A stretch of 64,000 bases of DNA, taken from positions 6,178,501 to 6,242,500 of the forward strand of contig NZ_WBXN01000004.1 in the NCBI RefSeq assembly GCF_008973465.1, read 5' to 3'. Below, piece by piece: positions 16,177-25,225 of the stretch. Each line of letters begins with the position of its first letter. The stretch's first letter is position 1. This stretch comes from Streptomyces sp. SS1-1. GTDB lineage: Bacteria > Actinomycetota > Actinomycetes > Streptomycetales > Streptomycetaceae. Under the pieces are notes generated by a model. It was not told the DNA's origin and did no database searches. It worked only from the letters and a program-made list of their open reading frames with translations. The position numbers were made by a program, and so were the translations under genes.

Positions 16177-17070
16177 TCAGACGGGGTCGGCGGCCAGCCG
16201 GGAGCGTCCGCCGACCAGCCAGGTGAACACGTCCGGCAGGACCCGCAGAGAGGCGAAGTGCGCCTCCTCCGGGTGCAGGACGGCCCGCCCTCCGGGAATG
16301 CGCTCGGCCAGCCACTTGGTGTGGCTGGCCGGGGAGAAACCGTCCCGTTCACCGTGCCACAGCAGCACCGGCACGGTGATGTCCGCCGGCGAGAAACCCC
16401 AGGGCGCGCAGAAGGACAGGGCGTCGTCCACCCAGCCGTCCGCGGAGACGCTGAGTGCCTCCTGGTAGTTGCGCAGCAGCATCGCCCGGATCCCCGCGTC
16501 GGCGATCACCCGCAGATCCGACTCGGTGAGTTCCCAGCGGAGTTGCGCCAGGAGTTTGCGGGGATCGGACCGGATGTCGGCGGACCGTTTGCGCAGGCTG
16601 TCCGCCAGCTCGTCGGGACCGTCCTCGGCCTTGGAGTACTCGTTGACGTTGGAGGCGGTCATGCCCGCGAACCAGTCGAGGCCGTCCGCGTCCCGTGGGG
16701 CGAGGCTGACCAGGACGGCGGCCCGGGTCACCCGATCCGGCAGCAGGGCCGCGCAGGCGAGGGCGTGCGGGCCGCCGCCGGAGCGGCCGACCACCGCGAA
16801 ACGCTCCACGCCCAGGGCGTCCGCGATGGCCGCGACGTCCTGCGAGACATGCGCGACCCGGCGGCCCGGAAGCCGGTCCGAGGGGCCGTATCCGGGGCGG
16901 TCGTAGGTGATGAGCCGGACCCGCTGGTGGTAGAGCAGCATCGGCCGGGGCGCCGGCCCCAGCCGGCTGCCGGGTGTGCCGTGCAGCAGGAACACGGGTG
17001 AGCCGCCGGGATCTCCGCTGATCTCGACGGCTAATCGTCTCCCGTCCCCCGTGTGCACCTCTCTGAGCAT
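16177..17070 (-). CDS. Alpha/beta hydrolase
   Basis: 297-residue alpha/beta hydrolase of the esterase/epoxide hydrolase-like group. It shows the oxyanion segment FLLHGTPGSRLGPAP, the early YDRPGYGPSD loop, the nucleophile elbow GRSGGGPH (Ser near residue 101), an acid region VLLWHGERDGFSP and a likely catalytic His in HPEEAHFASL. The ATG at 17070 has a strong GAGAGGGGG ribosome site; a longer ATG form from 17154 would add a low-complexity N-terminus. The substrate cannot be told from sequence. It is convergent with fxsT and is probably an independent gene. Confidence 0.88.
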   Translation of the reverse strand: MLREVHTGDGRRLAVEISGDPGGSPVFLLHGTPGSRLGPAPRPMLLYHQRVRLITYDRPGYGPSDRLPGRRVAHVSQDVAAIADALGVERFAVVGRSGGGPHALACAALLPDRVTRAAVLVSLAPRDADGLDWFAGMTASNVNEYSKAEDGPDELADSLRKRSADIRSDPRKLLAQLRWELTESDLRVIADAGIRAMLLRNYQEALSVSADGWVDDALSFCAPWGFSPADITVPVLLWHGERDGFSPASHTKWLAERIPGGRAVLHPEEAHFASLRVLPDVFTWLVGGRSRLAADPV

Positions 17071-17193
17071 GCGCGGCCCCCTCTCGACGCCCCCGCCCGC
17101 TGCGGCATGCCGTGTGGTCGTGCATCGGCCATTCCCCATCGTGCCCCAGATCATCCTGGTGTGCGCGTGTTTCCGGCCCGCCGCGAACGGCTC

Positions 17194-20139
17194 TCAGACC
17201 ACCCCCAACGTCCAGCTCCACCGATGCACCCCCGGCCCCACGAGGTACCCAGGCGACGTATCGGGCCCGCACGATGCCGTCCCCAAGCCGCGGTGGACCG
17301 CGTCGACATGGATCACGCAGCTGGGGCGGGGGACCAGTTCGGCGTGGTGGCGGGCCCTGGTGAGGTCCTCGGGGCGGAAGCGGGTCACCGATACCTGGCG
17401 TGGTTCGTCCAGCGTGACGCGTAGAGCGCGTCCAGCCGCACCGGACAGCGTGAAGTGGCGCACCCCGTGCCGGCCGCCGCTCTCCTGGGGGCGCAGGTAC
17501 GGCGTGAACAACTCGTCCACCGGGCCGGTGTGGTGGCCGACTGGGGCGCCGGCCGCGCGGTCGGGGTAGGACTCCCACGGGCCCTGGCCGAACCAGTCCA
17601 TACGGTCGAGACCGGCGACCGTCTCGAAGACCGTGCCGACCCTCGCCACGTCGTCGAACTCCGCCGGCAGCTCGGCCTCCTCCTCGATCCGCACCCCGCC
17701 CTCGACGGGCGTCAGCACCTGCCGGTGCCGTACGACGGCCGACCCTGCCGTGTAGACCGCCTCCACAGTGGTGCGGCCGGGCTCCTCCCGGACGGACACG
17801 ACCTCGCGGGTGAGCGTGTCCAGGCCCCAGTCCCGCCAGCGGCCGGCCATGCCGCCGATCTCGTCGTTGTCGGTGGGCGCCCGCCAGAGGGTGAGGGTGG
17901 GGGGTGCCGTCAGCAGAGAGTGGCGGAGGAGGCCTTCGGCGTCCACCTGCACCGCGCCGCTCACCGGTTGCACGGGCACCGGGGACGGGCCGCGCAGGCG
18001 CACCTGCGGTACGCACAGTTCCGTGCCGCGTGGCGCCCACGGCTGGGCCTCCGCCACCGTCACCCGCAGCGTCAGCCACGCCTCGCCGCCCTCCTCCGGC
18101 AGCTCGAAGGGCAGCGGTACGGCGGCCGTTCGGCCGGGGCGCAGATCGGGCAGGTCGGCGGGGGCGTGCAACGTCCTGCCGTCGGCCAGGTCCAGGCGCC
18201 ACTCGCCCGTCAGCCAGTCCAGGGTTCGGAAGTGCTGGTGATTGGTGAGCAGGACGCCCCCCTGCTCTACGCCCTCGATCCGTACCGGCGCCGCGATCTC
18301 GCGGTGCTCGTACAGAGCCGGCTTGGGCGCCCGGTCCGGGAACACCACGCCGTCCGCGATGAACGCCCCGTCGTGCACGCGCTCGCCGAAGTCGCCGCCG
18401 TACGCCCAGCGGTGGCCGGGCGGGGCGATGCCGTCGCCCCGGAGGGCGGGGCCGGTGCGGCCGGCCGGGTGGCCGTCGCTCAGGCGTTGCAGGATGCCGT
18501 GGTCCCACAACTCCCAGATGAAGCCGCCCTGGAGGCCCGGTGTGGACTCCACGGCCGTCCAGAAGTCGGCGAGTGTGCCGTTGCTGTTGCCCATCGCGTG
18601 CGAGTACTCGCACTGGATGAGCGGCCGGGTCTGGCGGCCCGACAGGGCGTGTGCCACGCACTCCTCGATCGGCGCGTACATCGGGCAGGCGATGTCGGAG
18701 GCGTCGTCCGTCGCCGCCCAGTCCAGCTTCGCCGCCCCCTCGTACTGGATCGGGCGCGTCGGGTCGTGGTGGCGGACCCAGCCGGCCGCCGCGTCGTGGT
18801 GGGCGCCGTAGTCGGACTCGTTGCCCAGCGACCAGACGATCACCGACGGGTGGTTCTTGTCGCGCAGCACCATGCGCGACACCCGGTCCACGAAGGCGTT
18901 GAGGTAGCGCGGGTCGTCGGCGATCTCGTGGGCGTGGTCGTGGGACTCGATGTCGGCCTCGTCGACGACGTAGAAGCCGAGTTCGTCGGCCAGGTCGTAC
19001 AGCGCGGGGTCGTTCGGGTAGTGGGCGGTGCGGATCGCGTTGAAGCCGAAGCGCTTGAGGAGGACCAGGTCGGCGCGCATGTCCTCGGCGGTCACGGTCC
19101 GGCCGGTCAGGGGGTGGAAGTCGTGCCGGTTCACGCCTCGGATGTAGATCCGTTCCCCGTTGACCAGGAGGTCCCTGCCCGTGATCTCCACGTCCCGGAA
19201 GCCGACCCGGTGCCGGGAGGTGTCGGCGACCGTGCCGTCGGCGCGGTGCAGCCGGATGGTCAGGGGGTACAGGGCAGGGGTTTCCGCCGTCCAGGGGCGT
19301 ACCTCCGGCACCGTCGTCGTCAGGCGGGCCTCGCCCAGGAACGTCGAGACCCGCTCGTCCTCGGCGTTGGCCGCGTCGAGCGCGGTGTCCTGGGCGAGGG
19401 GAAGGCCGTCGAGGTCCCCGGTCAGGTACCAGCCCTCCGGGAGCGCACCAAGCGCGTCCCGTACCTGGCAGTCGACCCGCAGCTCGCCGTCGCGCCGCGC
19501 GCGGACGGTCACGTCGGCCAGGTGCAGCGGGTCCGTCGCGTACAGCAGGACGGAGCGGGTGAGGCCGCCGTGCCACCACTGGTCCTGGTCCTCGATGTGG
19601 GAGGCGTCGGACCACTTGACGACGGTCAGCCGGACGGTGGCCCGCCCGCCCGGCCGGACCGCCTTCGTCAGGTCGAACTCGGCGGCCAGGTGCGAGTCCT
19701 TGGAGATACCCACGGGGCGGCCGTCGACGTGGACCAGCAGGACGCTCTCGGCCGCCCCGACCTGGAGCACGATCCGGTGTCCGGCCCAGCCGGCGGGCAC
19801 GTCCACCTCCCGTTCGTACACGCCGGTCGGGTTGGCGGCGGGGGAGTGCGGCGGGATGTCGGGGAACGGCATCGTGACGTTGGTGTACTGCGGCAGGTCG
19901 CCGCTGTCCTGGAGGGTCCAGGCGCCGGGGACGTACGCCGTCGACCAGGCACCGCCGACCGGCGCGTCCGGAGCCGGCAGCAACTGGAAACGCCAGTCGC
20001 CGTCCAAGGGGATGGCTCCGGAGCGCCGGTCGACGGCGTTCATGGGGAGGCGGTTCCAGGAGGTCAGCTCGGGCGCCTCCCAGGGGCGCAGCGCGATCAG
20101 CGGGTCGGGGGAGCTGGGGGAGTCGGGGGAGAGGGTCAT
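17194..20139 (-). CDS. GH2 beta-galactosidase (LacZ-type)
   Basis: 981-residue glycoside hydrolase family 2 enzyme of full LacZ length. The N-terminal sugar-binding domain (PLDGDWRFQLLPAPDAPVGG, QDQWWHGGLTRSVLLYATDP) precedes the catalytic barrel, which shows IRGVNRHDFHPLTGRTVTAE, the acid/base segment SVIVWSLGNESDYG and the nucleophile segment PLIQCEYSHAMGNSNG. A C-terminal beta-galactosidase small-chain domain follows (WFGQGPWESYPDR, VDELFTPYLRPQESGGRHGV). It has no signal peptide, so it is intracellular. The ATG at 20139 overlaps the stop of the upstream permease gene by ATGA, making it the last gene of the kinase-binding protein-permease-permease-GH2 unit. Confidence 0.95.
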   Translation of the reverse strand: MTLSPDSPSSPDPLIALRPWEAPELTSWNRLPMNAVDRRSGAIPLDGDWRFQLLPAPDAPVGGAWSTAYVPGAWTLQDSGDLPQYTNVTMPFPDIPPHSPAANPTGVYEREVDVPAGWAGHRIVLQVGAAESVLLVHVDGRPVGISKDSHLAAEFDLTKAVRPGGRATVRLTVVKWSDASHIEDQDQWWHGGLTRSVLLYATDPLHLADVTVRARRDGELRVDCQVRDALGALPEGWYLTGDLDGLPLAQDTALDAANAEDERVSTFLGEARLTTTVPEVRPWTAETPALYPLTIRLHRADGTVADTSRHRVGFRDVEITGRDLLVNGERIYIRGVNRHDFHPLTGRTVTAEDMRADLVLLKRFGFNAIRTAHYPNDPALYDLADELGFYVVDEADIESHDHAHEIADDPRYLNAFVDRVSRMVLRDKNHPSVIVWSLGNESDYGAHHDAAAGWVRHHDPTRPIQYEGAAKLDWAATDDASDIACPMYAPIEECVAHALSGRQTRPLIQCEYSHAMGNSNGTLADFWTAVESTPGLQGGFIWELWDHGILQRLSDGHPAGRTGPALRGDGIAPPGHRWAYGGDFGERVHDGAFIADGVVFPDRAPKPALYEHREIAAPVRIEGVEQGGVLLTNHQHFRTLDWLTGEWRLDLADGRTLHAPADLPDLRPGRTAAVPLPFELPEEGGEAWLTLRVTVAEAQPWAPRGTELCVPQVRLRGPSPVPVQPVSGAVQVDAEGLLRHSLLTAPPTLTLWRAPTDNDEIGGMAGRWRDWGLDTLTREVVSVREEPGRTTVEAVYTAGSAVVRHRQVLTPVEGGVRIEEEAELPAEFDDVARVGTVFETVAGLDRMDWFGQGPWESYPDRAAGAPVGHHTGPVDELFTPYLRPQESGGRHGVRHFTLSGAAGRALRVTLDEPRQVSVTRFRPEDLTRARHHAELVPRPSCVIHVDAVHRGLGTASCGPDTSPGYLVGPGVHRWSWTLGVV

Positions 20140-20975
20140 CCGCGGACGGCTCCTTTGGCGAGGTCGCCGATGATCTGCCGGGCGCCGATCGCGAAGACGA
20201 TCAGCAGCGGGATCAGGGCGAGGACGGCACCGGTCATCACCATGCCGTAGTCGGTGGTGCCGTGGGTGCCGTTGAGCTGGGACAGCGCGACCTGGAGGGT
20301 GACGTTGTCGGGGTTGGTCAGGGCGATCAGCGGCCACGCGTAGTCGTTCCACTGGCCCATGAACGTGAAGATGCCGAGGAAGGCGAGCCCGGGGCGGACG
20401 ACCGGGAGGGCGACGTGCCAGTACTGGCGCAGGAAGTTCGCGCCGTCCAGGCGGGAGGCGTCGAGCAGTTCGTCGTGGATGGCGCTGCGCATGTACTGGC
20501 GCATCCAGAAGATGCCGAAGGCGTTGGCGGCGGCCGGCACGATCAGCGAGGTCATCGAACCGATCCAGCCGATCTTCGCCATGATCACGAACTGTGGGAT
20601 CGCGGCCATCTGGGCCGGGACCATGAAGATCAGCATGAGCAGCGCGAACAGCGCGTTCCGGCCGGGGAAGGCGAACTTCGCGAACACGAAGGCCGCGAGC
20701 GAGTCGAGGAACAGCACGAGGAACGTCACCGCCGTCGCGACGAGCAGCGAGTTCGCCATCGACCCGAAGAAGTCGACCGTGTCGAACAGGTGCCGGACGT
20801 TCTCCGTGAAGTGCGAGCCCGGCAGCAGGTTCGGCGGGTAGGAGAAGATCTCCGACGAGGTGTGCGTCGACATGATCACGGCCCAGTAGAACGGGAAGGC
20901 CGAGAGCAGCACACCGATGATCAGGGACGCGTGCAGCGCGATGCCCCGGCGTCCGGAGCCCTTGATGGATGCCAT
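20136..20975 (-). CDS. Carbohydrate ABC transporter permease (MalG type)
   Basis: 279-residue inner-membrane permease of the CUT1 sugar-importer class. Six hydrophobic segments are visible, starting ALHASLIIGVLLSAFPFYWA. The cytoplasmic EAA loop, which docks the ATPase, reads ELLDASRLDGANFLRQYWHV near residue 175. It pairs with the adjacent MalF-type permease (12 bases upstream in the operon) and a lipoprotein binding protein. No ATPase gene accompanies them; in streptomycetes such importers usually share the MsiK ATPase encoded elsewhere. Confidence 0.93.
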   Translation of the reverse strand: MASIKGSGRRGIALHASLIIGVLLSAFPFYWAVIMSTHTSSEIFSYPPNLLPGSHFTENVRHLFDTVDFFGSMANSLLVATAVTFLVLFLDSLAAFVFAKFAFPGRNALFALLMLIFMVPAQMAAIPQFVIMAKIGWIGSMTSLIVPAAANAFGIFWMRQYMRSAIHDELLDASRLDGANFLRQYWHVALPVVRPGLAFLGIFTFMGQWNDYAWPLIALTNPDNVTLQVALSQLNGTHGTTDYGMVMTGAVLALIPLLIVFAIGARQIIGDLAKGAVRG

Positions 20976-20987
20976 GTCGCGGCCTTC

Positions 20988-21947
20988 CTACTGTTCGCCC
21001 CGGCGCTGCACCAGGCGCCAGTTGATGAGGGAGAAGAGGACGACGACCAGGAAGATGCCCCACGCCACGGCGGCGCCGTACCCGAAGTCGTTGTTGTCGA
21101 AGGTCTGCTGGAAGAAGTAGAGGACCATCGTGCGGCCGGCGTGGTCCGGGCCGCCGGAGAACGTGGACTCGTTGGCGGTGGTCTGGAGCAGGACCTGCGG
21201 TTCGGAGAAGCTCTGCAGTCCGGTGACCGTCGAGACGACGAGCACGAACAGCAGGGTCGGCCGCAGCAGCGGCAGCGTGATCCGGAAGAAGGTCTGCACG
21301 GGACCGGCGCCGTCGATCCGCGCCGCCTCGTACAGGTCGCCGGGGATGGTCTGGAGCCCGGCGAGGAAGATGATCGCGTTGTAGCCGGTCCACTGCCAGG
21401 TCATCAGGGTGGCGATGGCGATTTTGATGCCCCACGGGGTGTTCAGCCAGGCCACCTGGTCCAGGCCGACCGCCTGCAGCAGGGCGTTCACCAGGCCGAA
21501 GTTGGTGGAGAAGACCGACCCGAAGACGATGGCGATCGCGACGACGGACGTGACGTTCGGCAGGAAGTACGCGAACCGGTAGGCGTTCTTGAAGCGGACC
21601 GCCGAGTTGAGCATCACGGCCGTCACCATCGCCAGGAAGATCATGGGGAAGGTGGCCAGCGCCCAGATGATCAGGGTGGTCCCGATCGACTGCCAGAAGT
21701 CGGCGTCGGTGAACAGGTACTGATACTGCGTCAGGCCCGCCCACTCCATCGAGCCGAGCCCGTCCCAGCGGTGGAACGAGAGATAGAGCGAGAAGCCGAC
21801 CGGGATCAGGCCGAAGGCCAGGAAGAGCAGGTAGAACGGGGAGATCGCGGCGTACAGGTGCCAGTGCCTGCGCCACCCCGCGCGGGGCGGGGCCGAGGCG
21901 GGCCGTATCCGGTCCACGGCCGGCGGGGTCTGTTCGGCGACGGCCAT
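20988..21947 (-). CDS. Carbohydrate ABC transporter permease (MalF type)
   Basis: 319-residue CUT1 permease. A charged Pro-rich N-terminus precedes the first membrane segment (FYLLFLAFGLIPVGFSLYLSF); the EAA loop reads DLYEAARIDGAGPVQTFFRI. It forms the heterodimeric channel with the MalG-type protein encoded next. The ATG at 21947 (MAVAEQTPPAVD) overlaps the binding-protein stop by one base (TGATG), which decides the start over a longer form. Confidence 0.93.
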   Translation of the reverse strand: MAVAEQTPPAVDRIRPASAPPRAGWRRHWHLYAAISPFYLLFLAFGLIPVGFSLYLSFHRWDGLGSMEWAGLTQYQYLFTDADFWQSIGTTLIIWALATFPMIFLAMVTAVMLNSAVRFKNAYRFAYFLPNVTSVVAIAIVFGSVFSTNFGLVNALLQAVGLDQVAWLNTPWGIKIAIATLMTWQWTGYNAIIFLAGLQTIPGDLYEAARIDGAGPVQTFFRITLPLLRPTLLFVLVVSTVTGLQSFSEPQVLLQTTANESTFSGGPDHAGRTMVLYFFQQTFDNNDFGYGAAVAWGIFLVVVLFSLINWRLVQRRGEQ

Positions 21948-23233
21948 CAGAACGCCACCCCCAGGTGTTTGGCGATGCGCCGGCACGAGACCATGGCGTC
22001 CTCCCAGGCTTTCGCGGGGTCCTTGCCGAGGACGCCGACGTTCTTGATCTCGTCCCGGATCGGCTGCCCGAGCGCGATGTCGTAGGGGCTGTTGAAGGCG
22101 ACCGGGATCTTCTCGGCGGCCGGCCCGAAGACGTCCATCGTGATCTGGCCGCCGAAGAACGGGTCCGGCTCACGCAGCTTCGGCAGCGCGTACGACGCCG
22201 GGGTCGACGGGAACAGGCCGGCGTCGACGAACCCCTGCGCCTGGTTGCCGGCGTCGAGCATCCAGCTGATGATCTCGAACGCCCGCTCGGGCTCCCGGCA
22301 GGCCTTCGTGATCGCCAGGAAGGAGCCGCCGACGTTGGAGGGACCGCCCGGGCAGTCCGCCACCCGCCACCGGCCCTTGGTCTTCGGGTAGGCGAGCTTG
22401 AGGTCGCCCGCCGCCCAGGAGGCGTTGAGCTGGCTGGGCAGCTTGCCCTTCTCGGTGGCCGAGATGGAGTCGGGGGTGCCGGACACGATGTCCGACACGA
22501 TGCCGCGCCGCTTCGCCTCCACGGCCCGGTCCCAGCAGGCGCGCACATGCGGGCCGTCGCCGATGAACCGCCGCTCCTCGTCGACGAACCGGCTGGTGCC
22601 CTGCCCGATCGACATCTCGAAGACGCTGACGACGTCGGTCAGGATGTACGTGCCGGGCAGCCGCTTCCTCAGCCGCTCACCGGCCGCGAAGAACTTCTCC
22701 CAGGTGTCCAGCTCCCGCGAGACGTCCGCGGGCTCGTGGGGCAGCCCGGCCTTCTCGTAGACGGCGGGCTGGTAGTAGTGCACGACCGGGCCGACGTCGA
22801 TCGGCAGGCCGACGACGCTGCCGTCCGGGGCGACGGCCTGCTCCCACTTCCAGTCCAGATAGCGGCTCTTGAGCCTGTCCGCGCCGAGTGTGCGCAGGTC
22901 CACGAACTGGTCGGCGTTCGGGAGGTAGGACGCCATGTCCTCGCCCCGCAGCCCGGCGATGTCCGGGATGTGGGCCCGGCCGGCCAGGGTGGTGATCAGC
23001 TTGGAGCGGTAGTAGCCGCCGATCTGGATGGCGTCGAGGTCGACGGAGCCGCCGTAGCGCGCCTTGGCGTTCTTCACGACCGTGTCGCTCAGACCGCCGC
23101 TCCAGTACCACAGCACCATGTTCCGGCCGGTGGAGCCGGTCGGGACGGCACAGCCGGACGCCAGGCCGCCGAGCGCGGTGGCGGCCGTACCGGCCAGGCC
23201 CGCGCGCAGCAGGCCTCTTCGTGAGAGCCGCAC
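21947..23233 (-). CDS. Sugar ABC transporter substrate-binding lipoprotein
   Basis: About 428 residues. The N-terminus VRLSRRGLLRAGLAG followed by LGGLASGC is a lipoprotein signal with lipobox LASGC, with a twin-Arg-like RRGLL that may route it through Tat. The mature part is a CUT1 extracellular solute-binding protein (NMVLWYWSGGLSDTVVKNA, the linker LPIDVGPVVHYYQPAVYEKAG, SFLAITKACREPERAFEII). It would deliver an oligosaccharide or glycoside to the two permeases encoded downstream. The GTG start at 23233 is a choice; GTG 23242 is also possible. It follows the sugar kinase gene by 59 bases on the same strand. Confidence 0.88.
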   Translation of the reverse strand: MRLSRRGLLRAGLAGTAATALGGLASGCAVPTGSTGRNMVLWYWSGGLSDTVVKNAKARYGGSVDLDAIQIGGYYRSKLITTLAGRAHIPDIAGLRGEDMASYLPNADQFVDLRTLGADRLKSRYLDWKWEQAVAPDGSVVGLPIDVGPVVHYYQPAVYEKAGLPHEPADVSRELDTWEKFFAAGERLRKRLPGTYILTDVVSVFEMSIGQGTSRFVDEERRFIGDGPHVRACWDRAVEAKRRGIVSDIVSGTPDSISATEKGKLPSQLNASWAAGDLKLAYPKTKGRWRVADCPGGPSNVGGSFLAITKACREPERAFEIISWMLDAGNQAQGFVDAGLFPSTPASYALPKLREPDPFFGGQITMDVFGPAAEKIPVAFNSPYDIALGQPIRDEIKNVGVLGKDPAKAWEDAMVSCRRIAKHLGVAF

Positions 23234-23292
23234 AGCTCCCACCGCCTTTCGGATCTGTTCGAATCTTCGCGGGGAGGGGGTGTGGGGGTGGG

Positions 23293-24312
23293 TCACCGCC
23301 GCGGTGCGGGCGGCGTGACGGGCGGGTACGCGACGGGCGGCCCCGGGTCGGCCGGGAGCCGGTCCGCGAGGAAGCCGTACGCCCGCCGCAGGCCGGGGTC
23401 GGTCAGGGAGCGCCACCAGCGGTCGACGCCGTACCAGCCGGGGGCGGCGAGCGCCCCGCCGGGGTGGGCGACCGAGAGGCCGGCGGCGAGGACCGCGAAC
23501 CGCAGGCGCTCCTCGAGTGGCCAGCCGCCGAGCGAGGCGGCGACGAAGCTCGCCCCGAAGACGTCCCCGGCACCCGTCGGGTCGAGGACATCGATGTCAA
23601 GAGCGGGCACCTCGGCGTACTCGCCGGTCGTCTGGTCCACGGCGAGCGCGCCCCGCCCGCCTCGGGTGACCACGGCCACCGGCACCAGCCCGGCGAGGGC
23701 GCGCAGCGCCTCGGACGCGCTGCCGGTGCGGGTGTAGGCCATGGCCTCGGCCTCGTTGGGGAGGAAGGCGTGGCACAGGGAGAGCTGGTCGAGGAGGTCG
23801 CGGGGCCACCGCCCGGTGGCGTCCCAGCCGACGTCGGCGTACACCTGGGTGCCGTTCGCGGCGGCCTCGGCGAGCCAGGCGCGGGGCTCCGGCTCCAGGT
23901 GCACGAGGGCCGTGCGCGCCGGGGGCGGGCCGGCCATCAGCGTGTCCTGGCTGTACGGGGGCTCCTGGCCGTGGGTGACCAGGGCGCGGTCGCGGCCGTA
24001 CGCCAGGGAGACGGTGACCGGGGTGGGCCAGCCGCTCGCCGTGCGGGACAGCGAGAGGTCGACGCCCTCCTGGCCGGCGAGGACGTCCCGGCAGTACGCG
24101 CCGTACAGGTCGTCGCCGAGGACGGTGGCGAGCGAGGTGCGCAGGCCGAGGCGGGCGGCGGCGACCGCGAGGTTGGCGATGCCGCCGGGGCCGCAGCCCA
24201 TGCCGTCCGTCCAGATCTCCTCGCCGGGGGTGGGCGGTCCGCCGAGCCCGGTGAGGACGAGGTCGTAGAAGAGCAGCCCGGTCAGCAGCACATCGGGCCG
24301 GTCGTCGTCCAC
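23293..24312 (-). CDS. PfkB family carbohydrate kinase
   Basis: 339-residue ribokinase-family sugar kinase. It shows the first signature in GMGCGPGGIANLAVAAARLG (residues about 37-56) and the second, DPTGAGDVFGASF (about 245-257), whose Asp in GAGD is the catalytic base. The sugar accepted is not readable from sequence; the neighbouring glycosidases suggest the monosaccharide they release. The C-terminal tail (PPVAYPPVTPPAPRR) is Pro-rich. It is divergent from the DeoR regulator gene and heads the importer/GH2 unit. Confidence 0.9.
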   Translation of the reverse strand: MDDDRPDVLLTGLLFYDLVLTGLGGPPTPGEEIWTDGMGCGPGGIANLAVAAARLGLRTSLATVLGDDLYGAYCRDVLAGQEGVDLSLSRTASGWPTPVTVSLAYGRDRALVTHGQEPPYSQDTLMAGPPPARTALVHLEPEPRAWLAEAAANGTQVYADVGWDATGRWPRDLLDQLSLCHAFLPNEAEAMAYTRTGSASEALRALAGLVPVAVVTRGGRGALAVDQTTGEYAEVPALDIDVLDPTGAGDVFGASFVAASLGGWPLEERLRFAVLAAGLSVAHPGGALAAPGWYGVDRWWRSLTDPGLRRAYGFLADRLPADPGPPVAYPPVTPPAPRR

Positions 24313-24414
24313 GGGTGCGTCCTCTCGCTCGGGTCCCGCCGGAGATCGTCAGAACTCTTCACTTCGGTGACCGGAATCGTGCGCCGCCCGACGGGATTGG
24401 TCAATACCCGAGCA

Positions 24415-24443
24415 GAAATGAGCATGGCGATGATTGAAAATGA
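24415..24443. promoter_or_regulatory. Candidate DeoR operator (direct repeat)
   Basis: GAAATGA at 24415-24421 and GAAAATGA at 24436-24443 lie in the same orientation two helical turns apart, in the short divergent region between the kinase and deoR-type genes, and are AT-rich against the background. DeoR-family proteins commonly bind such spaced direct repeats. The second copy overlaps the proposed deoR-type start codon, which would suit autorepression. This is inference from position and spacing. Confidence 0.3.
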
Positions 24444-25225
24444 CGAGTAGTGTTCACGGCGTGCTGGCAGAACGACGACACCAACTCATCCTGCGGGCCC
24501 TGCGCTCCGGCGGGCCCGCGGCCGTCACCGACCTCTCCGAGCAGCTGGGCGTCAGCCCCGCCACGATCAGGCGCGACCTGGTCAAGCTGGAGGAGGACGG
24601 ACTCCTCACCCGGGTGCACGGCGGCGCCGTGGCCGACGAGGGCGACCAGCCCTTCGCCGAGGTCGCCGGGGTACGGGTGCCCGAGAAGGACGCCATAGCG
24701 GCGTACGCCGCCGCGCTGGTCGAGGACGGCCAGTCGGTGCTGCTGGACATCGGCACCACGGCCTTCAGGCTGGCCCGGCAGCTGCACGGCCGCCGGCTCA
24801 CCGTGATCACCAGCAACCTGGTGGTCTACGAGGAACTCGCCGACGACGAGGGCATCGAACTGGTGCTGCTCGGCGGCATGGTGCGCCGCGAGTACCGCTC
24901 CCTGGTCGGCTTCCTCACCGAGGACAACCTGCGCCAGCTGCACGCCGACTGGGTCTTCCTCGGCACCAGCGGAGTGCGGCCGGGCGGGCAGGTGATGGAC
25001 ACGACGGTCGTCGAGGTACCGGTGAAACGGGCCATGATCAAGGCCGGCGCCAAGGTCGTCCTGCTCGCGGACGCGGCGAAGTTCCCCGGCCACGGCATGG
25101 CCAAGGTGTGCGGTCCCGAGGACCTGGACGTGGTGGTGACGAACGCGCCGGTCGACACGGCGACACGGACCTCCTTCGAGGAGGCCGGCGTCGAGGTCGT
25201 CGTGGCGGGAAAGGTGCAGACGTGA
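24440..25225 (+). CDS. DeoR/GlpR family transcriptional regulator
   Basis: 261-residue sugar-phosphate-responsive repressor. The N-terminal winged helix includes the DeoR signature (RRHQLILRALRSG, VTDLSEQLGVSPATIRRDLV, LLTRVHGGAV). The C-terminal half is the sugar-phosphate-isomerase-like sensor domain (SVLLDIGTTAFRLARQL, LTVITSNLVVYEEL, VELVLLGGMVR-like, FPGHGMAKV). The ATG at 24440 lacks a clear ribosome site, and GTG 24461 is an alternative, so a leaderless transcript is possible. It overlaps the GH4 gene by GTGA. It probably controls both the kinase/importer/GH2 unit and the GH4/GH38 unit. Confidence 0.9.
   Translation: MTSSVHGVLAERRHQLILRALRSGGPAAVTDLSEQLGVSPATIRRDLVKLEEDGLLTRVHGGAVADEGDQPFAEVAGVRVPEKDAIAAYAAALVEDGQSVLLDIGTTAFRLARQLHGRRLTVITSNLVVYEELADDEGIELVLLGGMVRREYRSLVGFLTEDNLRQLHADWVFLGTSGVRPGGQVMDTTVVEVPVKRAMIKAGAKVVLLADAAKFPGHGMAKVCGPEDLDVVVTNAPVDTATRTSFEEAGVEVVVAGKVQT

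Noticed and set aside
17194..22548. Single giant minus-strand frame joining beta-galactosidase and permeases
   Set aside because: Only the part from 20139 down encodes GH2. Upstream it is a shadow frame of the two permease genes, which have good starts and 4-base overlaps.
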